64,000 nucleotides of DNA. Source: Woeseiaceae bacterium. Its GTDB lineage: Bacteria > Pseudomonadota > Gammaproteobacteria > Steroidobacterales > Woeseiaceae. Shown piece by piece: positions 17,012-26,593 of this stretch. The DNA lies in NCBI GenBank assembly GCA_024640315.1, contig JAHEFF010000003.1, forward strand, positions 1 through 64,000, given 5' to 3'. Position 1 is the first letter of the stretch; the number at the start of each line of letters is the position of its first letter. Below the pieces are notes generated by a model. It did not search any database and was not told the origin of the DNA. It was given only the letters and a program-made list of their open reading frames with translations. The position numbers and the translations under genes are program-made.

Positions 17012-19618
17012 GTGTCCGGTCTTCTAATCAGTCTCGCCTGGTTTCTGCTGTTTCTCGGCGGCGCCATCTATCTTGCCTACAACCGTGTCAGCCTGCTGTC
17101 GTCCACTATTGCCATGGGCGGCATATTGCTTGTCTACCTTTTCTATGGCTCCTGGCACCCGCTGTGGATGCTGGTGCTCATTCTGCTCTTTGGCCTTTTG
17201 ATCGTACCGAACCTGCCCGACTTCCGCCGTGAAAGGATTACGCGGCCGGCGCTGGAGATTTACCGGACCATGCTGCCATCGATGTCCGATACCGAAAAGG
17301 AAGCGCTTGAGGCGGGCAACATCTGGTGGGATGGCGAGCTGTTCTCCGGAATGCCGGACTGGGACAAGCTCATGTCGTTCCCGGCACCGAAACTTTCGGC
17401 TGAGGAACAAGCGTTCCTGGACGGACCCTGCGAAGAACTCTGCGCAATGCTCGACGACTGGGAAATCTCACACGAGCGTGGCGACTTGCCACCCGCAGCC
17501 TGGGAATTCATCAAGAAGCAGGGTTTCTTCGCGATGATCATCCCGAAGCAATATGGCGGTCTGGAATTTTCCGCCTACGCCAACGCCATGGTGATCGCAA
17601 AACTCGCGAGCAGAAGCTCGATCGCATCGTCGACCGTGGGTGTACCCAACTCGCTTGGCCCGGCGGAGTTGCTGCTGCACTACGGCACCGACGAACAAAA
17701 GGAACGCTGGCTGCCAGGACTGGCGGCAGGCGACGAGATTCCCTGTTTTGCGCTAACGTCTCCACAAGCCGGGTCTGACGCTGCCGCATTAATCGACAGC
17801 GGCGTGATTTGCAGGGGTGAGTGGGAAGGCGAACAGACTGTCGGCATCCGACTCAACTGGGACAAGCGCTACATCACCCTTGCTCCGGTCGCAACCGTTC
17901 TTGGACTGGCGTTCAAACTTTATGATCCTGATCATATTATTGGCGACAAAGACGAATACGGCATTACCGCCGCGTTGATCCCGACTGACCTGCCCGGCGT
18001 CAATATCGGGCGTCGGCACGATCCTTTGTCCGTCCCGTTTCAGAATGGCCCTACGTCCGGCAATGATGTGTTCGTGCCGCTGGACTTCATCATTGGCGGT
18101 CAGGATATGGCCGGCAAGGGGTGGAAGATGCTGGTGGAGCTGTTATCGGTCGGTCGTGCCATCACCCTGCCATCGACTGCAGCTGGAGGTGGCCAGGCGG
18201 CTGCTTACTCAGCGGGCGCCTATACGCAGATCAGGCGGCAGTTCAACCTGCCTATCGCGAAATTCGAGGGTGTTGGCGAGGCGCTTGCACGAATTGCCGG
18301 CAACACGTATATCATGAACGCAGCGGTGTCGGTCACGTCCGGCGCCATCGATCAGGGTGAAAAGCCCGCCGTACCATCGGCAATCCTCAAATATCACTGC
18401 ACCGAACTTGGCCGCAAGGTCGCCAATGACACGATGGATGTTCATGGCGGAAAGGCGATTATGATGGGGCCGAAAAACTATGCCGGCCGACCCTACATGG
18501 CGACGCCAATCGCCATAACCGTTGAAGGCGCGAATATTCTTACCCGCAGCCTGATTATCTTTGGCCAGGGCGCGATGCGATGCCACCCTTACGTGCTTCG
18601 TGAGCTGCAGGCTGCGCAGGACGAGGATACCGAGCGCGGCCTTACCGAATTCGACGACGCCCTCTTCTCTCATGTCGGCTACGCAGTCAGCAACGCTGCG
18701 CGCGCCTTTTTCCTGGCACTGACTCACGCCAAGTTCAGCAAGGTGCCGTTGAATACGCCGACCCGCCGTTACTACCAGAATGTCAATCGCTATAGCGCAG
18801 CGTTTGCGCTCACCACCGACTTTGCAATGCTCACCCTGGGCGGCAGACTAAAAGTGAAAGAATTGCTGTCTGCGAGACTCGGCGACGTGCTGAGTTGTAT
18901 GTATCTCGCATCGGCTGTATTGAAGCACTTTGAAAATCAGGGCCGCCGCGCGGCGGATATTCCGCTGGTCGAATGGTCGGTCAGGACACTCATGTATCAT
19001 GCGCAGGAACAGCTGCATAGCTTCCTGAGAAATTTCCCAAACCGCCCGGTCGCCTTTTTGTTGCGCTGCATAATTTTCCCGCGCGGGCGAACATATTCCT
19101 CGCCCTCAGATGAAATCGGCAAGAAGATCGTGTCACTGATAACGGAAACAGGCGAAGCGAGAGAGCGGCTGAGTGAGCAAGCCTACAAAGCGCTCGCACC
19201 AAACAACCCATTGGGCCTGTTGCAGGAAGCCCTTGAACTATCCGAGCAGTTCTTGCCCATGGAGAAAAAACTCGGCCAGGCGCGCAAAGAAGGGCTCATT
19301 CGATCAGAGTATTTCGGTCATCAGATTGATGAAGCAGAGAAAGCCGAAATAGTCAGCCGCAACGAAGCAGCAGAGTTACGCGACTATCACGAGAAGGTGC
19401 TTTTCCTTTTGTCGGTCGATGACTTCTCACCCGATGAATTCGGCAGAAAGAGTGGCGGCAATGCCCCGGTTCCGGAAATGGACCACGCAGTTGTGCCTTC
19501 GATTGTCATTCCCGCAGAGGAAGAGCCTGCCGCGAAAAAGAAAGTAACAAAGAAGAAAGCCACAAAAAAGGTCGGCGGCAAAAAGGCCAGCAGTAAGAAA
19601 AAGAAAAAAACAGGATAG
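17012..19618 (+). CDS. fadE: Acyl-CoA dehydrogenase, FadE type
   Basis: An 868-residue membrane-associated acyl-CoA dehydrogenase, the FAD enzyme for the first step of fatty acid beta-oxidation. Two to three N-terminal transmembrane helices (residues 5-70) precede the acyl-CoA dehydrogenase core: IPKQYGGLEFSAYANA near 185, CFALTSPQAGSDAAAL near 250, and VHGGKAIMMGPKNY near 480. It then has the FadE-specific C-terminal domain. The last ~30 residues are an unusual lysine-rich tail (KKKVTKKKATKK...). E. coli FadE is 814 residues. Start is GTG at 17012 after GAGGGA. Confidence 0.92.
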   Translation: MSGLLISLAWFLLFLGGAIYLAYNRVSLLSSTIAMGGILLVYLFYGSWHPLWMLVLILLFGLLIVPNLPDFRRERITRPALEIYRTMLPSMSDTEKEALEAGNIWWDGELFSGMPDWDKLMSFPAPKLSAEEQAFLDGPCEELCAMLDDWEISHERGDLPPAAWEFIKKQGFFAMIIPKQYGGLEFSAYANAMVIAKLASRSSIASSTVGVPNSLGPAELLLHYGTDEQKERWLPGLAAGDEIPCFALTSPQAGSDAAALIDSGVICRGEWEGEQTVGIRLNWDKRYITLAPVATVLGLAFKLYDPDHIIGDKDEYGITAALIPTDLPGVNIGRRHDPLSVPFQNGPTSGNDVFVPLDFIIGGQDMAGKGWKMLVELLSVGRAITLPSTAAGGGQAAAYSAGAYTQIRRQFNLPIAKFEGVGEALARIAGNTYIMNAAVSVTSGAIDQGEKPAVPSAILKYHCTELGRKVANDTMDVHGGKAIMMGPKNYAGRPYMATPIAITVEGANILTRSLIIFGQGAMRCHPYVLRELQAAQDEDTERGLTEFDDALFSHVGYAVSNAARAFFLALTHAKFSKVPLNTPTRRYYQNVNRYSAAFALTTDFAMLTLGGRLKVKELLSARLGDVLSCMYLASAVLKHFENQGRRAADIPLVEWSVRTLMYHAQEQLHSFLRNFPNRPVAFLLRCIIFPRGRTYSSPSDEIGKKIVSLITETGEARERLSEQAYKALAPNNPLGLLQEALELSEQFLPMEKKLGQARKEGLIRSEYFGHQIDEAEKAEIVSRNEAAELRDYHEKVLFLLSVDDFSPDEFGRKSGGNAPVPEMDHAVVPSIVIPAEEEPAAKKKVTKKKATKKVGGKKASSKKKKKTG

Positions 19619-19621
19619 CGA

Positions 19622-21034
19622 ATGTCAGATAACTTCGGGCCGGTCTACGAAGTCACGCACAGCGTTGATCGCGAAGTCGTTGGGGATTTTGACGCCTGGC
19701 TTGCGCAGCATATTGAGGAAATGCTCGAGTTGCCGGGCATCGTCCGGGCCAGCTCCTATGCTGCAGATGAAGACGAGCAGGGACGCCCACGCAGAGTCAC
19801 ACTCTACTACTTCGACAGCGATTCCGACCTTGATGCCTACCTGGCCGGTCCGGCCGCTGCTATGCGCCAGTCTTCCGAGGACCTGTTCGCCGGAAAATTC
19901 GACGTAGCGCGACGTACCCTGCACGAAACGGCGGTCATCGATGACACGCTGACTCCCGCCGAGTCCTGCCTGAATTGTGGAACGGCGCTGACGGGGCAGT
20001 ATTGCGGAGAGTGTGGCCAGCGAGCAAGAAGCAGGCTGATCAGCATCTGGGAACTGATTCAGGAGGCATTCGGCGATCTGCTGGAACTCGATTCGCGCCT
20101 GTGGCGAACGCTGATTCCGCTGGCCATGCGTCCCGGAAGACTGACGCGCGACTACCTCGAAGGTCGGCGGGCACGATTCATGCCGCCGTTTCGCACCTAC
20201 CTGGTTTTGAGCATCGTCTTTTTCGTCGTCGTTTTCTTCGATCCGCGAGAGGAATTCGGCATCTTCTTCGATCCTGAAGAGGATGTACCGGAGGTTACGG
20301 ATGAACAAGGAAATATTGCGGAGGAAATTCGAGGTGAAGTGCTGCAGGATCTGGTCGACGATGGCGTTCTTTCCGCTGATCAGGCGGCAACAATGCTTCC
20401 CGACGGAACCGCGATCACCGGGGAGGAAAGCCCGCAACCAGACGGCGAGGACAATGCCGACGAAGACGACAACGGTGACATAAACATCAGCATTAACAGC
20501 GGTGAATCGACGGCGTCGGGTACATGCGACGATATCGAGACGAATGACTTTCCGCCATGGCTGTCGGCCAGGCTGACACCAGAACGAATGCAGGCGGCCT
20601 GTGAACGAATTGTCGCCGACGAGGGCAAGACGTATCTTGGCAAGCTGCTGGACAGCGTACCCGCAGCGCTGATTGCATTGCTGCCAATCATGGCGCTGGT
20701 GTTGAAGATGCTATACCCGCTGTCGAAGCGCTATTATGTTGAACACGTGCTGTTCATTGTCCACTACCACGCGTTCTTTTTCCTGATCCTGACATTGCAG
20801 ACCTTGTTCCTGCGATTTGCGTCGCTCCTGAGTCTGCCCGACGGCGTTTCGGCTTTAACCACACTTGCCGTATCGATCTACATTATGGTGTACCTCTTCA
20901 AAGCTATGCGCCTGGTCTACGATCAGGGCCGACTCATTTCATTCACCAAATACCTGGTCCTGGTCGTCGCCTACCTGGTCGGCCTGGCGCTCGTCCTCGC
21001 CATAACGGGGATTCTGGCAGCATTCTCGATCTGA
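19622..21034 (+). CDS. DUF4286-DUF3667 membrane protein with zinc ribbon
   Basis: A 470-residue protein. Residues 1-105 resemble DUF4286 (YEVTHSVDREVVGDFDAWLAQH), followed by a zinc ribbon CLNCGTALTGQYCGECGQR near residue 118 and a DUF3667 membrane region. Transmembrane segments appear near 193-210, 342-365, 378-400, 412-430 and 440-465. An acidic Asp/Glu/Asn-rich loop of about 100 residues lies between the first and second. The function of both families is unknown. It starts 3 bp after fadE, so it is probably co-expressed with it. Confidence 0.75.
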   Translation: MSDNFGPVYEVTHSVDREVVGDFDAWLAQHIEEMLELPGIVRASSYAADEDEQGRPRRVTLYYFDSDSDLDAYLAGPAAAMRQSSEDLFAGKFDVARRTLHETAVIDDTLTPAESCLNCGTALTGQYCGECGQRARSRLISIWELIQEAFGDLLELDSRLWRTLIPLAMRPGRLTRDYLEGRRARFMPPFRTYLVLSIVFFVVVFFDPREEFGIFFDPEEDVPEVTDEQGNIAEEIRGEVLQDLVDDGVLSADQAATMLPDGTAITGEESPQPDGEDNADEDDNGDINISINSGESTASGTCDDIETNDFPPWLSARLTPERMQAACERIVADEGKTYLGKLLDSVPAALIALLPIMALVLKMLYPLSKRYYVEHVLFIVHYHAFFFLILTLQTLFLRFASLLSLPDGVSALTTLAVSIYIMVYLFKAMRLVYDQGRLISFTKYLVLVVAYLVGLALVLAITGILAAFSI

Positions 21035-21156
21035 GCTTATGATCCGCACAGTGTAAGAACATGCCGCAATAGCCTTGAGCGAGGGAGCATGTACCACTAG
21101 AATTTGCGGGCTGAGCTCTAAACGGAGCCGAACAGAGAGTTTCCGACAGTCTAACC

Positions 21157-22629
21157 ATGGAAAGAAAAAGCATAGGAATCAGTGGGCTCGCCGCCTATAC
21201 GCCGCCTTTCCGGGTCTGGCTGGAGGACTGGTGCCAATGGACCGGCAACCACTGGCCCAAGATTCGCGAGGTGGTTGGCCGTAGTTTCCGGGTCCGCGGG
21301 CCAAATCAAAGCGTTTACACCATGGCAGCCACGGCAGTCATGCGCCTGATCAACCAGTACGACATTGATCCCACCAGGGTTAAATTCCTGGGGCTGGGCA
21401 CAGAGTCGAGCACCGACAACTCGGCCGGCGCCATCATTGTGAAGGGTATGGTTGACCAGGCATTGGCTGCGCAGGGCAAACCTCCGATCGCGCGAAGCTG
21501 CGAAGTTCCTGAATTCAAACATGCCTGCCTCGGCGGGGTATACGGCATGAAGAGCGCAATCCGTCACCTGGCTCTGGACGGGGCCGGCGGCCAGGCGATC
21601 GTTGTATGCGCGGATATTGCCGAATACGCGCGAGGATCCAGCGGCGAACCGACACAGGGTGCCGGCGCCGTCGCCATGCTGCTGGAGGAAAATCCGCGGC
21701 TCGCCGAGGTCGACCTGGTCAAATCCGGATCCGCTTCCGACTATCGCATCATGGATTTTCGCAAACCGATGCTCCGTTTCTGCGGACAGGACCGTAGTGA
21801 AAGCCACCAGGTGCAGGACTTCCCCGTCTTTAATGGCAAGTATTCAACGACCTGCTACATCGACGAGACACTTCACGCACTCGACGATATGTATGAAAAG
21901 CGCGGCATCCGGGCCAGCGAATACCTGCGGTCACTGAAAACCGTTTTCATGCACAGGCCCTACCGGAGAATGCCGGAGACCGGTTGGGCAGTTGCTTACC
22001 TGTTCGCGCTCGGCAGCGGGTCGCCGGAGGACCGGGCTGAACTCGCATCATTTTGCTACGAGGCTGGCGTCGAGCCCGACGCATTGCTGGCGGAGATGAG
22101 CAGCAAGCCCGAAATCGTTCTGTTGGCCGATCCGGAGCGACTGAATTACGAAGCCTTCCCCCTGACCATGGCAGTGTTCCGCATATTCCGGGCATCGAGG
22201 AGGTACCGCCGCGAGATCCTGGACAAGCTGGCGCTTGGCAGCGACACCATGCTGGACCTTGGCAATTTGTACACTGCCGCATTGCCGGCATGGATCGCCG
22301 CCGGGTTTGAGCAGGCGATTGACGAGGGCTGTGACCTGACGGGCGAGGAATTGCTGACGCTCGGATACGGCAGCGGCGATGCAGCCGAAGTTATCCCGTT
22401 TTTTGTTGCGGACGGCTGGCGGGAAGCGACGGCAAAGATCGGCTTCGGCAAATCCATGGAATTCACGGTCGACCTGGATGAAGCCCAGTACGCCGCGTTG
22501 CACGACGGCCGCCGCGTTTACAACCTCGATTACCTGCCGCATAACGAATTCGTCATCGACAAAGTCGGGCGAACAGATGAGCGACAATTTCAGGATGTGG
22601 GGATCGAGTACTACAAATACGTGAGCTAA
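21157..22629 (+). CDS. mvaS: Hydroxymethylglutaryl-CoA synthase
   Basis: A 490-residue HMG-CoA synthase, which condenses acetyl-CoA with acetoacetyl-CoA as the entry step of the mevalonate pathway. Thiolase-fold signatures are visible: GLGTESSTDNSAGA near residue 74, the catalytic cysteine in FKHACLGGVYGMKSA near 120, FRKPMLRFCG near 200 and FMHRPYRRMPETG near 265 with the catalytic histidine. It is longer than the ~390-residue Firmicute enzymes. It converges on the idi-reductase/kinase-PMK-mvaD operon, so the whole upper and lower pathway is within 7 kb. Confidence 0.88.
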   Translation: MERKSIGISGLAAYTPPFRVWLEDWCQWTGNHWPKIREVVGRSFRVRGPNQSVYTMAATAVMRLINQYDIDPTRVKFLGLGTESSTDNSAGAIIVKGMVDQALAAQGKPPIARSCEVPEFKHACLGGVYGMKSAIRHLALDGAGGQAIVVCADIAEYARGSSGEPTQGAGAVAMLLEENPRLAEVDLVKSGSASDYRIMDFRKPMLRFCGQDRSESHQVQDFPVFNGKYSTTCYIDETLHALDDMYEKRGIRASEYLRSLKTVFMHRPYRRMPETGWAVAYLFALGSGSPEDRAELASFCYEAGVEPDALLAEMSSKPEIVLLADPERLNYEAFPLTMAVFRIFRASRRYRREILDKLALGSDTMLDLGNLYTAALPAWIAAGFEQAIDEGCDLTGEELLTLGYGSGDAAEVIPFFVADGWREATAKIGFGKSMEFTVDLDEAQYAALHDGRRVYNLDYLPHNEFVIDKVGRTDERQFQDVGIEYYKYVS

Positions 22630-22649
22630 ACTCTACTCAGCTGGCGCCG

Positions 22650-22672
22650 GGCATCGTTAAAAAAACGATGCC
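22650..22672. repeat. Inverted repeat between convergent mevalonate genes
   Basis: GGCATCGTT (22650-22658) and AACGATGCC (22664-22672) form a perfect 9 bp stem around an A5 loop. It sits between the stops of the convergent HMG-CoA synthase and idi genes. There is no T-run on either side, so it is not a standard intrinsic terminator, though it could slow polymerase or protect 3' ends. Confidence 0.55.
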
Positions 22673-22748
22673 GAATGCTCATGTGCCGGTTCATACACTT
22701 CGCTTCGTCATCCAGTTTTTCCTCGCTTCGCATCCACCCGAAGCCGTT

Positions 22749-23342
22749 TCAAATATCGTGAGGCACTCGACTGGAGATATACGTCGCGAGCGTCTCGGAA
22801 TATTCTTCTGTTAGCCGCTGCCATTCCATTCGAAACCAGGGCGTGAACTGCTGCGGTGTTTCCAGGAACTCTCTTTCCAGCGCCGCGGCCGATACATAGC
22901 GTATGGCTTCGATCTCGGTGTCGTTGGCGCTTGGCCCGGACTCGATACGACCGAGAAAAACGTGGCAAAGCTCATGTTCCGAACCGAGCTCGCCAAATGG
23001 TGCCTGGTAAACAAACTTATAGACGAACTTCAGATCACTTGCCGCGTGCAGCTCGTCCTGCAGCCGTCTGGAGGCTGCTTCCGGAACCGACTCTCCCTCC
23101 CTCGGATGACTGCAACAACTGTTTGACCAGTACATGGGCCAAAGGCGTTTACCTGCAGCACGCTGTTGCAGCAGAAGCTCGCCGTTACTGTTAAAGAGGA
23201 AAACCGAAAACGCCCGGTGCAGAACACCATCGCCATCATGGCACTCCGCCTTACTCAGGAACCCCGTTTCATTGTCGTCGGCGTCAACGAGTATCAGGCG
23301 CTCGTCCTCGGACGAGACAATTCTGGCCGATGATTCAGTCAC
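22749..23342 (-). CDS. idi: Isopentenyl-diphosphate isomerase, type 1
   Basis: A 197-residue Nudix-type isomerase converting isopentenyl and dimethylallyl diphosphate. Visible are HRAFSVFLFNSNGELLLQQR near residue 45, the active-site cysteine region YWSNSCCSHP near 72, AASRRLQDEL near 90 and the glutamate-containing EHELCHVF near 123. The GTG at 23342 is chosen because it overlaps the reductase-kinase stop by 8 bp and gives the normal family length; an open frame further upstream lies inside that gene and is not Idi-like. It is the last gene of the mevalonate operon. Confidence 0.88.
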   Translation of the reverse strand: MTESSARIVSSEDERLILVDADDNETGFLSKAECHDGDGVLHRAFSVFLFNSNGELLLQQRAAGKRLWPMYWSNSCCSHPREGESVPEAASRRLQDELHAASDLKFVYKFVYQAPFGELGSEHELCHVFLGRIESGPSANDTEIEAIRYVSAAALEREFLETPQQFTPWFRMEWQRLTEEYSETLATYISSRVPHDI

Positions 23343-25584
23343 GCTGGTCCCCGTCTGCCGCCATTCGGATGATCTCGTAGCCGGCCAGTCCCAGCGCCTC
23401 CGAAACTTCGTTGACCTTACCGGGACAGAGCGCAACAATCGACCCGCCTCCACCCGCACCGGTAAGTTTCGCGCCAATTGCCCCCGCGCTACGGGCGATA
23501 TGAATCATCTTTTCAAGCTCCGGCGTCGATACCTCGATCGCGTTCAGAAAACCCTGACATACGTTCATCATTGAGCCAAGGTATGCATAGTCGGCCTCTC
23601 TGAGTGCGGTTGCGCCTGCGACGCTGAGCTCGCCAATCTCATCGAATATCGTTGTGTAGAGCGCTTCATTTTGTTCATAGCGCGAGCGGACTCCTGCAAC
23701 CATTTCCCTGGTATCCCCCTTGATTCCACTGGACGCGATAACGAGCGGCGGAATCTCCACGAGCGAAACCGGTATCGTCCGGCCGCTGCTGCCCCTGGAG
23801 TAAAGCACCGGTTCGCCAAAAGTCGCAATGTTGTTATCGATTCCTGACGGCGTACCGTGCGTAAGGCCCTCGCAACGAAACGCAAGCCGGTCGATCTCCA
23901 GCTCCGTCTGTTTCAACCCAAGCAATTGGTCGAGTGCACGAATGACCGCCACGGCAAATGCCGCCGAAGACCCAAGGCCCATTCCAATCGGAACGCGCGA
24001 GGAAACCCGGATATCGAATCCCCGATTGGTCAGGCCCAGCTGCAGCATAATCAGGTCGATAACGATTGAAGCGCCGCCCGGTTTTCGGTTCCGGTCCGAC
24101 CAGTCATCATGAATTCCCCATTGCGGAATCGAGAGCCTGATGCCGGACTCGCGCTCGGCAATCTGCGCCGTGACCGCCGCAGCAATGGGCAATGCCAGCA
24201 CGTGGCGATCATAAACCGCAGCATGCTCACCAAGGAGTATGACTTTCGCACACGCCTCACCAATGGCCGCATTGCCTGTCAGCGGTTCATCAGGCATCCC
24301 GTCGGGAGTGGCAGAACTCGCGAGCTCCTCCGCCTTCCAGGTTTTGACGTCACCGCTTTCGATCATGCCCGCGACGACATTGTCGAACTGGTCGTCCGGA
24401 ATGCCTGCTGCCGCAGCAACGCTGCGTGCGTGCAGACTCATATGACCTTTCTGAATTCCATGGGTGACCAGCGCCCGCAGCGCTGCGAAATTCTGCGCGA
24501 GACCGGTTGCCGCCATGAGCCGGGCCAGTTCCGTTGCCGACGATACGCCGGCAATGGCAAGTCCGGTCCTCGCACCGGGATTCGACGACAACGATCCCCC
24601 TACAATGCCAACCTTAAGCGGCATCGTCAGCTCGCCTGTCAGGTCACCGTTTGATTCGACAGACCATGAAGTCAACGATCGGTACGCGCCCTCTTTGACA
24701 GCAAACGCATGCGCGCCAGCTTCGATCGCGCGCCAGTCGTTGCCGGTAGCGATCGCGAGTGCGTCGACGCCATTCATTATTCCTTTGTTGTGGGTTGCCG
24801 CACGATATGGATCCGTATTGGCAAAATCGGTTGCCAGAACGATCCCATCCCGAACGAACTCAGCACTGTGTCCATCGCTGCCAAGTGATGCGAGGGCAAT
24901 GGTCGCTTTCACCTTAACCAGGGATTTGTCCGCAAGATTGGAAAGAATTCGCAAAACAACATTACCGCTACAAACTTCCTCGACCCGCGCCGCCAGACCT
25001 TCGCACATGGCATTTACAATGTTGGCGCCCATCGCATCCCGCGTGTCAACGAGCAAATGAAGGACCACGGTCCAGTCACCGTCTGGCAGCCGGTACTTGT
25101 AGAACTCTATCTCGCGAGCACCTCCTCCTCGCTTCTCGAGATTGGGCTGGAGGCTATTCGCGAGCGCAATCAGCTCGTCCTGTACCGAGAAAAGAGACTG
25201 TACCGCCCTGTCCGGGTCCCTGACGCCGACAATCTGGATCTGACCAATCAGTATTGGGTCGCTCGATGTGGCAACGAAGCCGCCGGAATTACGGAAAATC
25301 CGCGCAGCACCACTCACACCCGCAATGATTGAAGGCTCTTCAACCACCATTGGAACAACGTAGTCTTTGTCATTGACCAGGAAATTCGGCGCAATACCAA
25401 ACGGCAGGCCGAATACGCCAATCACATTTTCGGCCATCCGGTCTGCCGTACCCAGCGGTAATAGTGGCGCTCCTTCAAGCAACGCTTTGGCCGCGTCACG
25501 ACTCAGGAAACCTCGCTTAACCAACTCGCCGATGCGGTCATTCACGGACAGGCGATAGAGTCCGGAAATGCGTGAATTACTCAT
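23335..25584 (-). CDS. HMG-CoA reductase (class II) fused to mevalonate kinase
   Basis: A 749-residue two-enzyme fusion. Residues about 1-430 are a class II HMG-CoA reductase: ENVIGVFGLPFGIAPNFLVN near 53, DAMGANIVNAMCEGLA near 185, the catalytic lysine in THNKGIMNGVDALAIATGND near 265, GGSLSSNPGA near 337 and catalytic histidine in GIQKGHMSLHAR near 378. Residues about 437-749 are a GHMP mevalonate kinase: AKVILLGEHAAVYD near 447, PIGMGLGSSAAFAVAV near 535, LTHGTPSGIDNN near 579 and KLTGAGGGGS near 710. Both active sites look intact, so one chain should take HMG-CoA to phosphomevalonate. It overlaps its upstream and downstream genes by 8 bp. Confidence 0.92.
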   Translation of the reverse strand: MSNSRISGLYRLSVNDRIGELVKRGFLSRDAAKALLEGAPLLPLGTADRMAENVIGVFGLPFGIAPNFLVNDKDYVVPMVVEEPSIIAGVSGAARIFRNSGGFVATSSDPILIGQIQIVGVRDPDRAVQSLFSVQDELIALANSLQPNLEKRGGGAREIEFYKYRLPDGDWTVVLHLLVDTRDAMGANIVNAMCEGLAARVEEVCSGNVVLRILSNLADKSLVKVKATIALASLGSDGHSAEFVRDGIVLATDFANTDPYRAATHNKGIMNGVDALAIATGNDWRAIEAGAHAFAVKEGAYRSLTSWSVESNGDLTGELTMPLKVGIVGGSLSSNPGARTGLAIAGVSSATELARLMAATGLAQNFAALRALVTHGIQKGHMSLHARSVAAAAGIPDDQFDNVVAGMIESGDVKTWKAEELASSATPDGMPDEPLTGNAAIGEACAKVILLGEHAAVYDRHVLALPIAAAVTAQIAERESGIRLSIPQWGIHDDWSDRNRKPGGASIVIDLIMLQLGLTNRGFDIRVSSRVPIGMGLGSSAAFAVAVIRALDQLLGLKQTELEIDRLAFRCEGLTHGTPSGIDNNIATFGEPVLYSRGSSGRTIPVSLVEIPPLVIASSGIKGDTREMVAGVRSRYEQNEALYTTIFDEIGELSVAGATALREADYAYLGSMMNVCQGFLNAIEVSTPELEKMIHIARSAGAIGAKLTGAGGGGSIVALCPGKVNEVSEALGLAGYEIIRMAADGDQRD

Positions 25585-26593
25585 CGCGATCCCCTGAATC
25601 CATCGCGATTCCGTTCTTGTCCGGCTGTACATTCAAAGGTATGAATCCGTGTTCACGGGCGCGCCCGCAGAAAAGCTCAATATCATCAATGCTGCTTGCC
25701 AACGCAATACCGATATCGCCGCCACCAGCTCCGCAGGGTTTGTATACGGCGCCAACGGTCGTAGCCAGATCGACCATGGCGTCGTGACCAGCAGAAAAGA
25801 CACCAAGTTTGTAGGCATCGCTGAATTGCGCAAGACACTTTGTATAACGACGGAGGGAGTCGAGGAAATCTTCCCTGTTCCCTGTCGCCCAGGCTGCAGA
25901 TGATTCTTCCGCCGCTGACATCAACATCCGCCACGGCTCATCAGCCGACGACGTACCGTCCAGTTTACCGAGTGCGGCGAGAGTGTCAGCGGGCCTGCCG
26001 CTATACAGGAATCTGAATTCCAGACCTGCCGGCCACGCCTGTGCCGCCGGTGTTTCAGCGTCATCGCTCCTGAATCGAATTACGCCGCCATGGCAGCTGG
26101 TGGCCACATCCACGCCACTGCCCCGGCCGCACTGGAGTGAAAGGTGGACACTGCGAGCCACGGCGCACAAATCCGCTGTCGTCTTGTCCGGGCGTGACAG
26201 GCCCGCCACGAGGGCGACCGTTGCGGCGGCGCTTGATCCAAACCCCAGTTTATCGCCGGATTGAGGGTCAAAGAACTCGCCCGTGTCGACGCTGACCGAG
26301 ATAGGCGCCAACTCATCGCGCACGCAGGCCTTAAAGGCCTCTTCCAGCAATCTGAAACCTCGTGCCGGGGGTTGGTCCAGCCACTCGACACGACCGTCCG
26401 CACCCGCACGAAACCGCCAGTGGCCGTTTGCGAACCCCGGCGCTGTAAAGTTGTGGTACTGGTCAGCCGACGGGGAAAGGCAGACCCTGGCCCGTCGATT
26501 AACTGCCATTGAAAGGGCCGGGGCGCCACGAAGCACGGCGTACTCCCCGCAGAGAACGGCCTTGCCTGGCGCGCTGATGTACAGCCCGGTCAT
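25577..26593 (-). CDS. mvaK2: Phosphomevalonate kinase (GHMP family)
   Basis: A 338-residue GHMP kinase that most likely phosphorylates 5-phosphomevalonate. It begins LYISAPGKAVLCGEYAVLRG, the GHMP substrate-binding start typical of phosphomevalonate kinases, has the ATP loop KLGFGSSAAATVAL near residue 125, HLSLQCGRGSGVDVATSCHG near 160 and a C-terminal KPCGAGGGDIGIAL. The ATG at 26593 overlaps the mvaD stop in ATGA; sequence upstream in frame lies inside mvaD. It fills the step between the kinase fusion and the decarboxylase. Confidence 0.87.
   Translation of the reverse strand: MTGLYISAPGKAVLCGEYAVLRGAPALSMAVNRRARVCLSPSADQYHNFTAPGFANGHWRFRAGADGRVEWLDQPPARGFRLLEEAFKACVRDELAPISVSVDTGEFFDPQSGDKLGFGSSAAATVALVAGLSRPDKTTADLCAVARSVHLSLQCGRGSGVDVATSCHGGVIRFRSDDAETPAAQAWPAGLEFRFLYSGRPADTLAALGKLDGTSSADEPWRMLMSAAEESSAAWATGNREDFLDSLRRYTKCLAQFSDAYKLGVFSAGHDAMVDLATTVGAVYKPCGAGGGDIGIALASSIDDIELFCGRAREHGFIPLNVQPDKNGIAMDSGDRDE

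Noticed and set aside
19625-20437. 270-codon minus-strand frame
   Set aside because: Antisense to the DUF4286-DUF3667 gene, whose zinc ribbon and membrane helices are clear.
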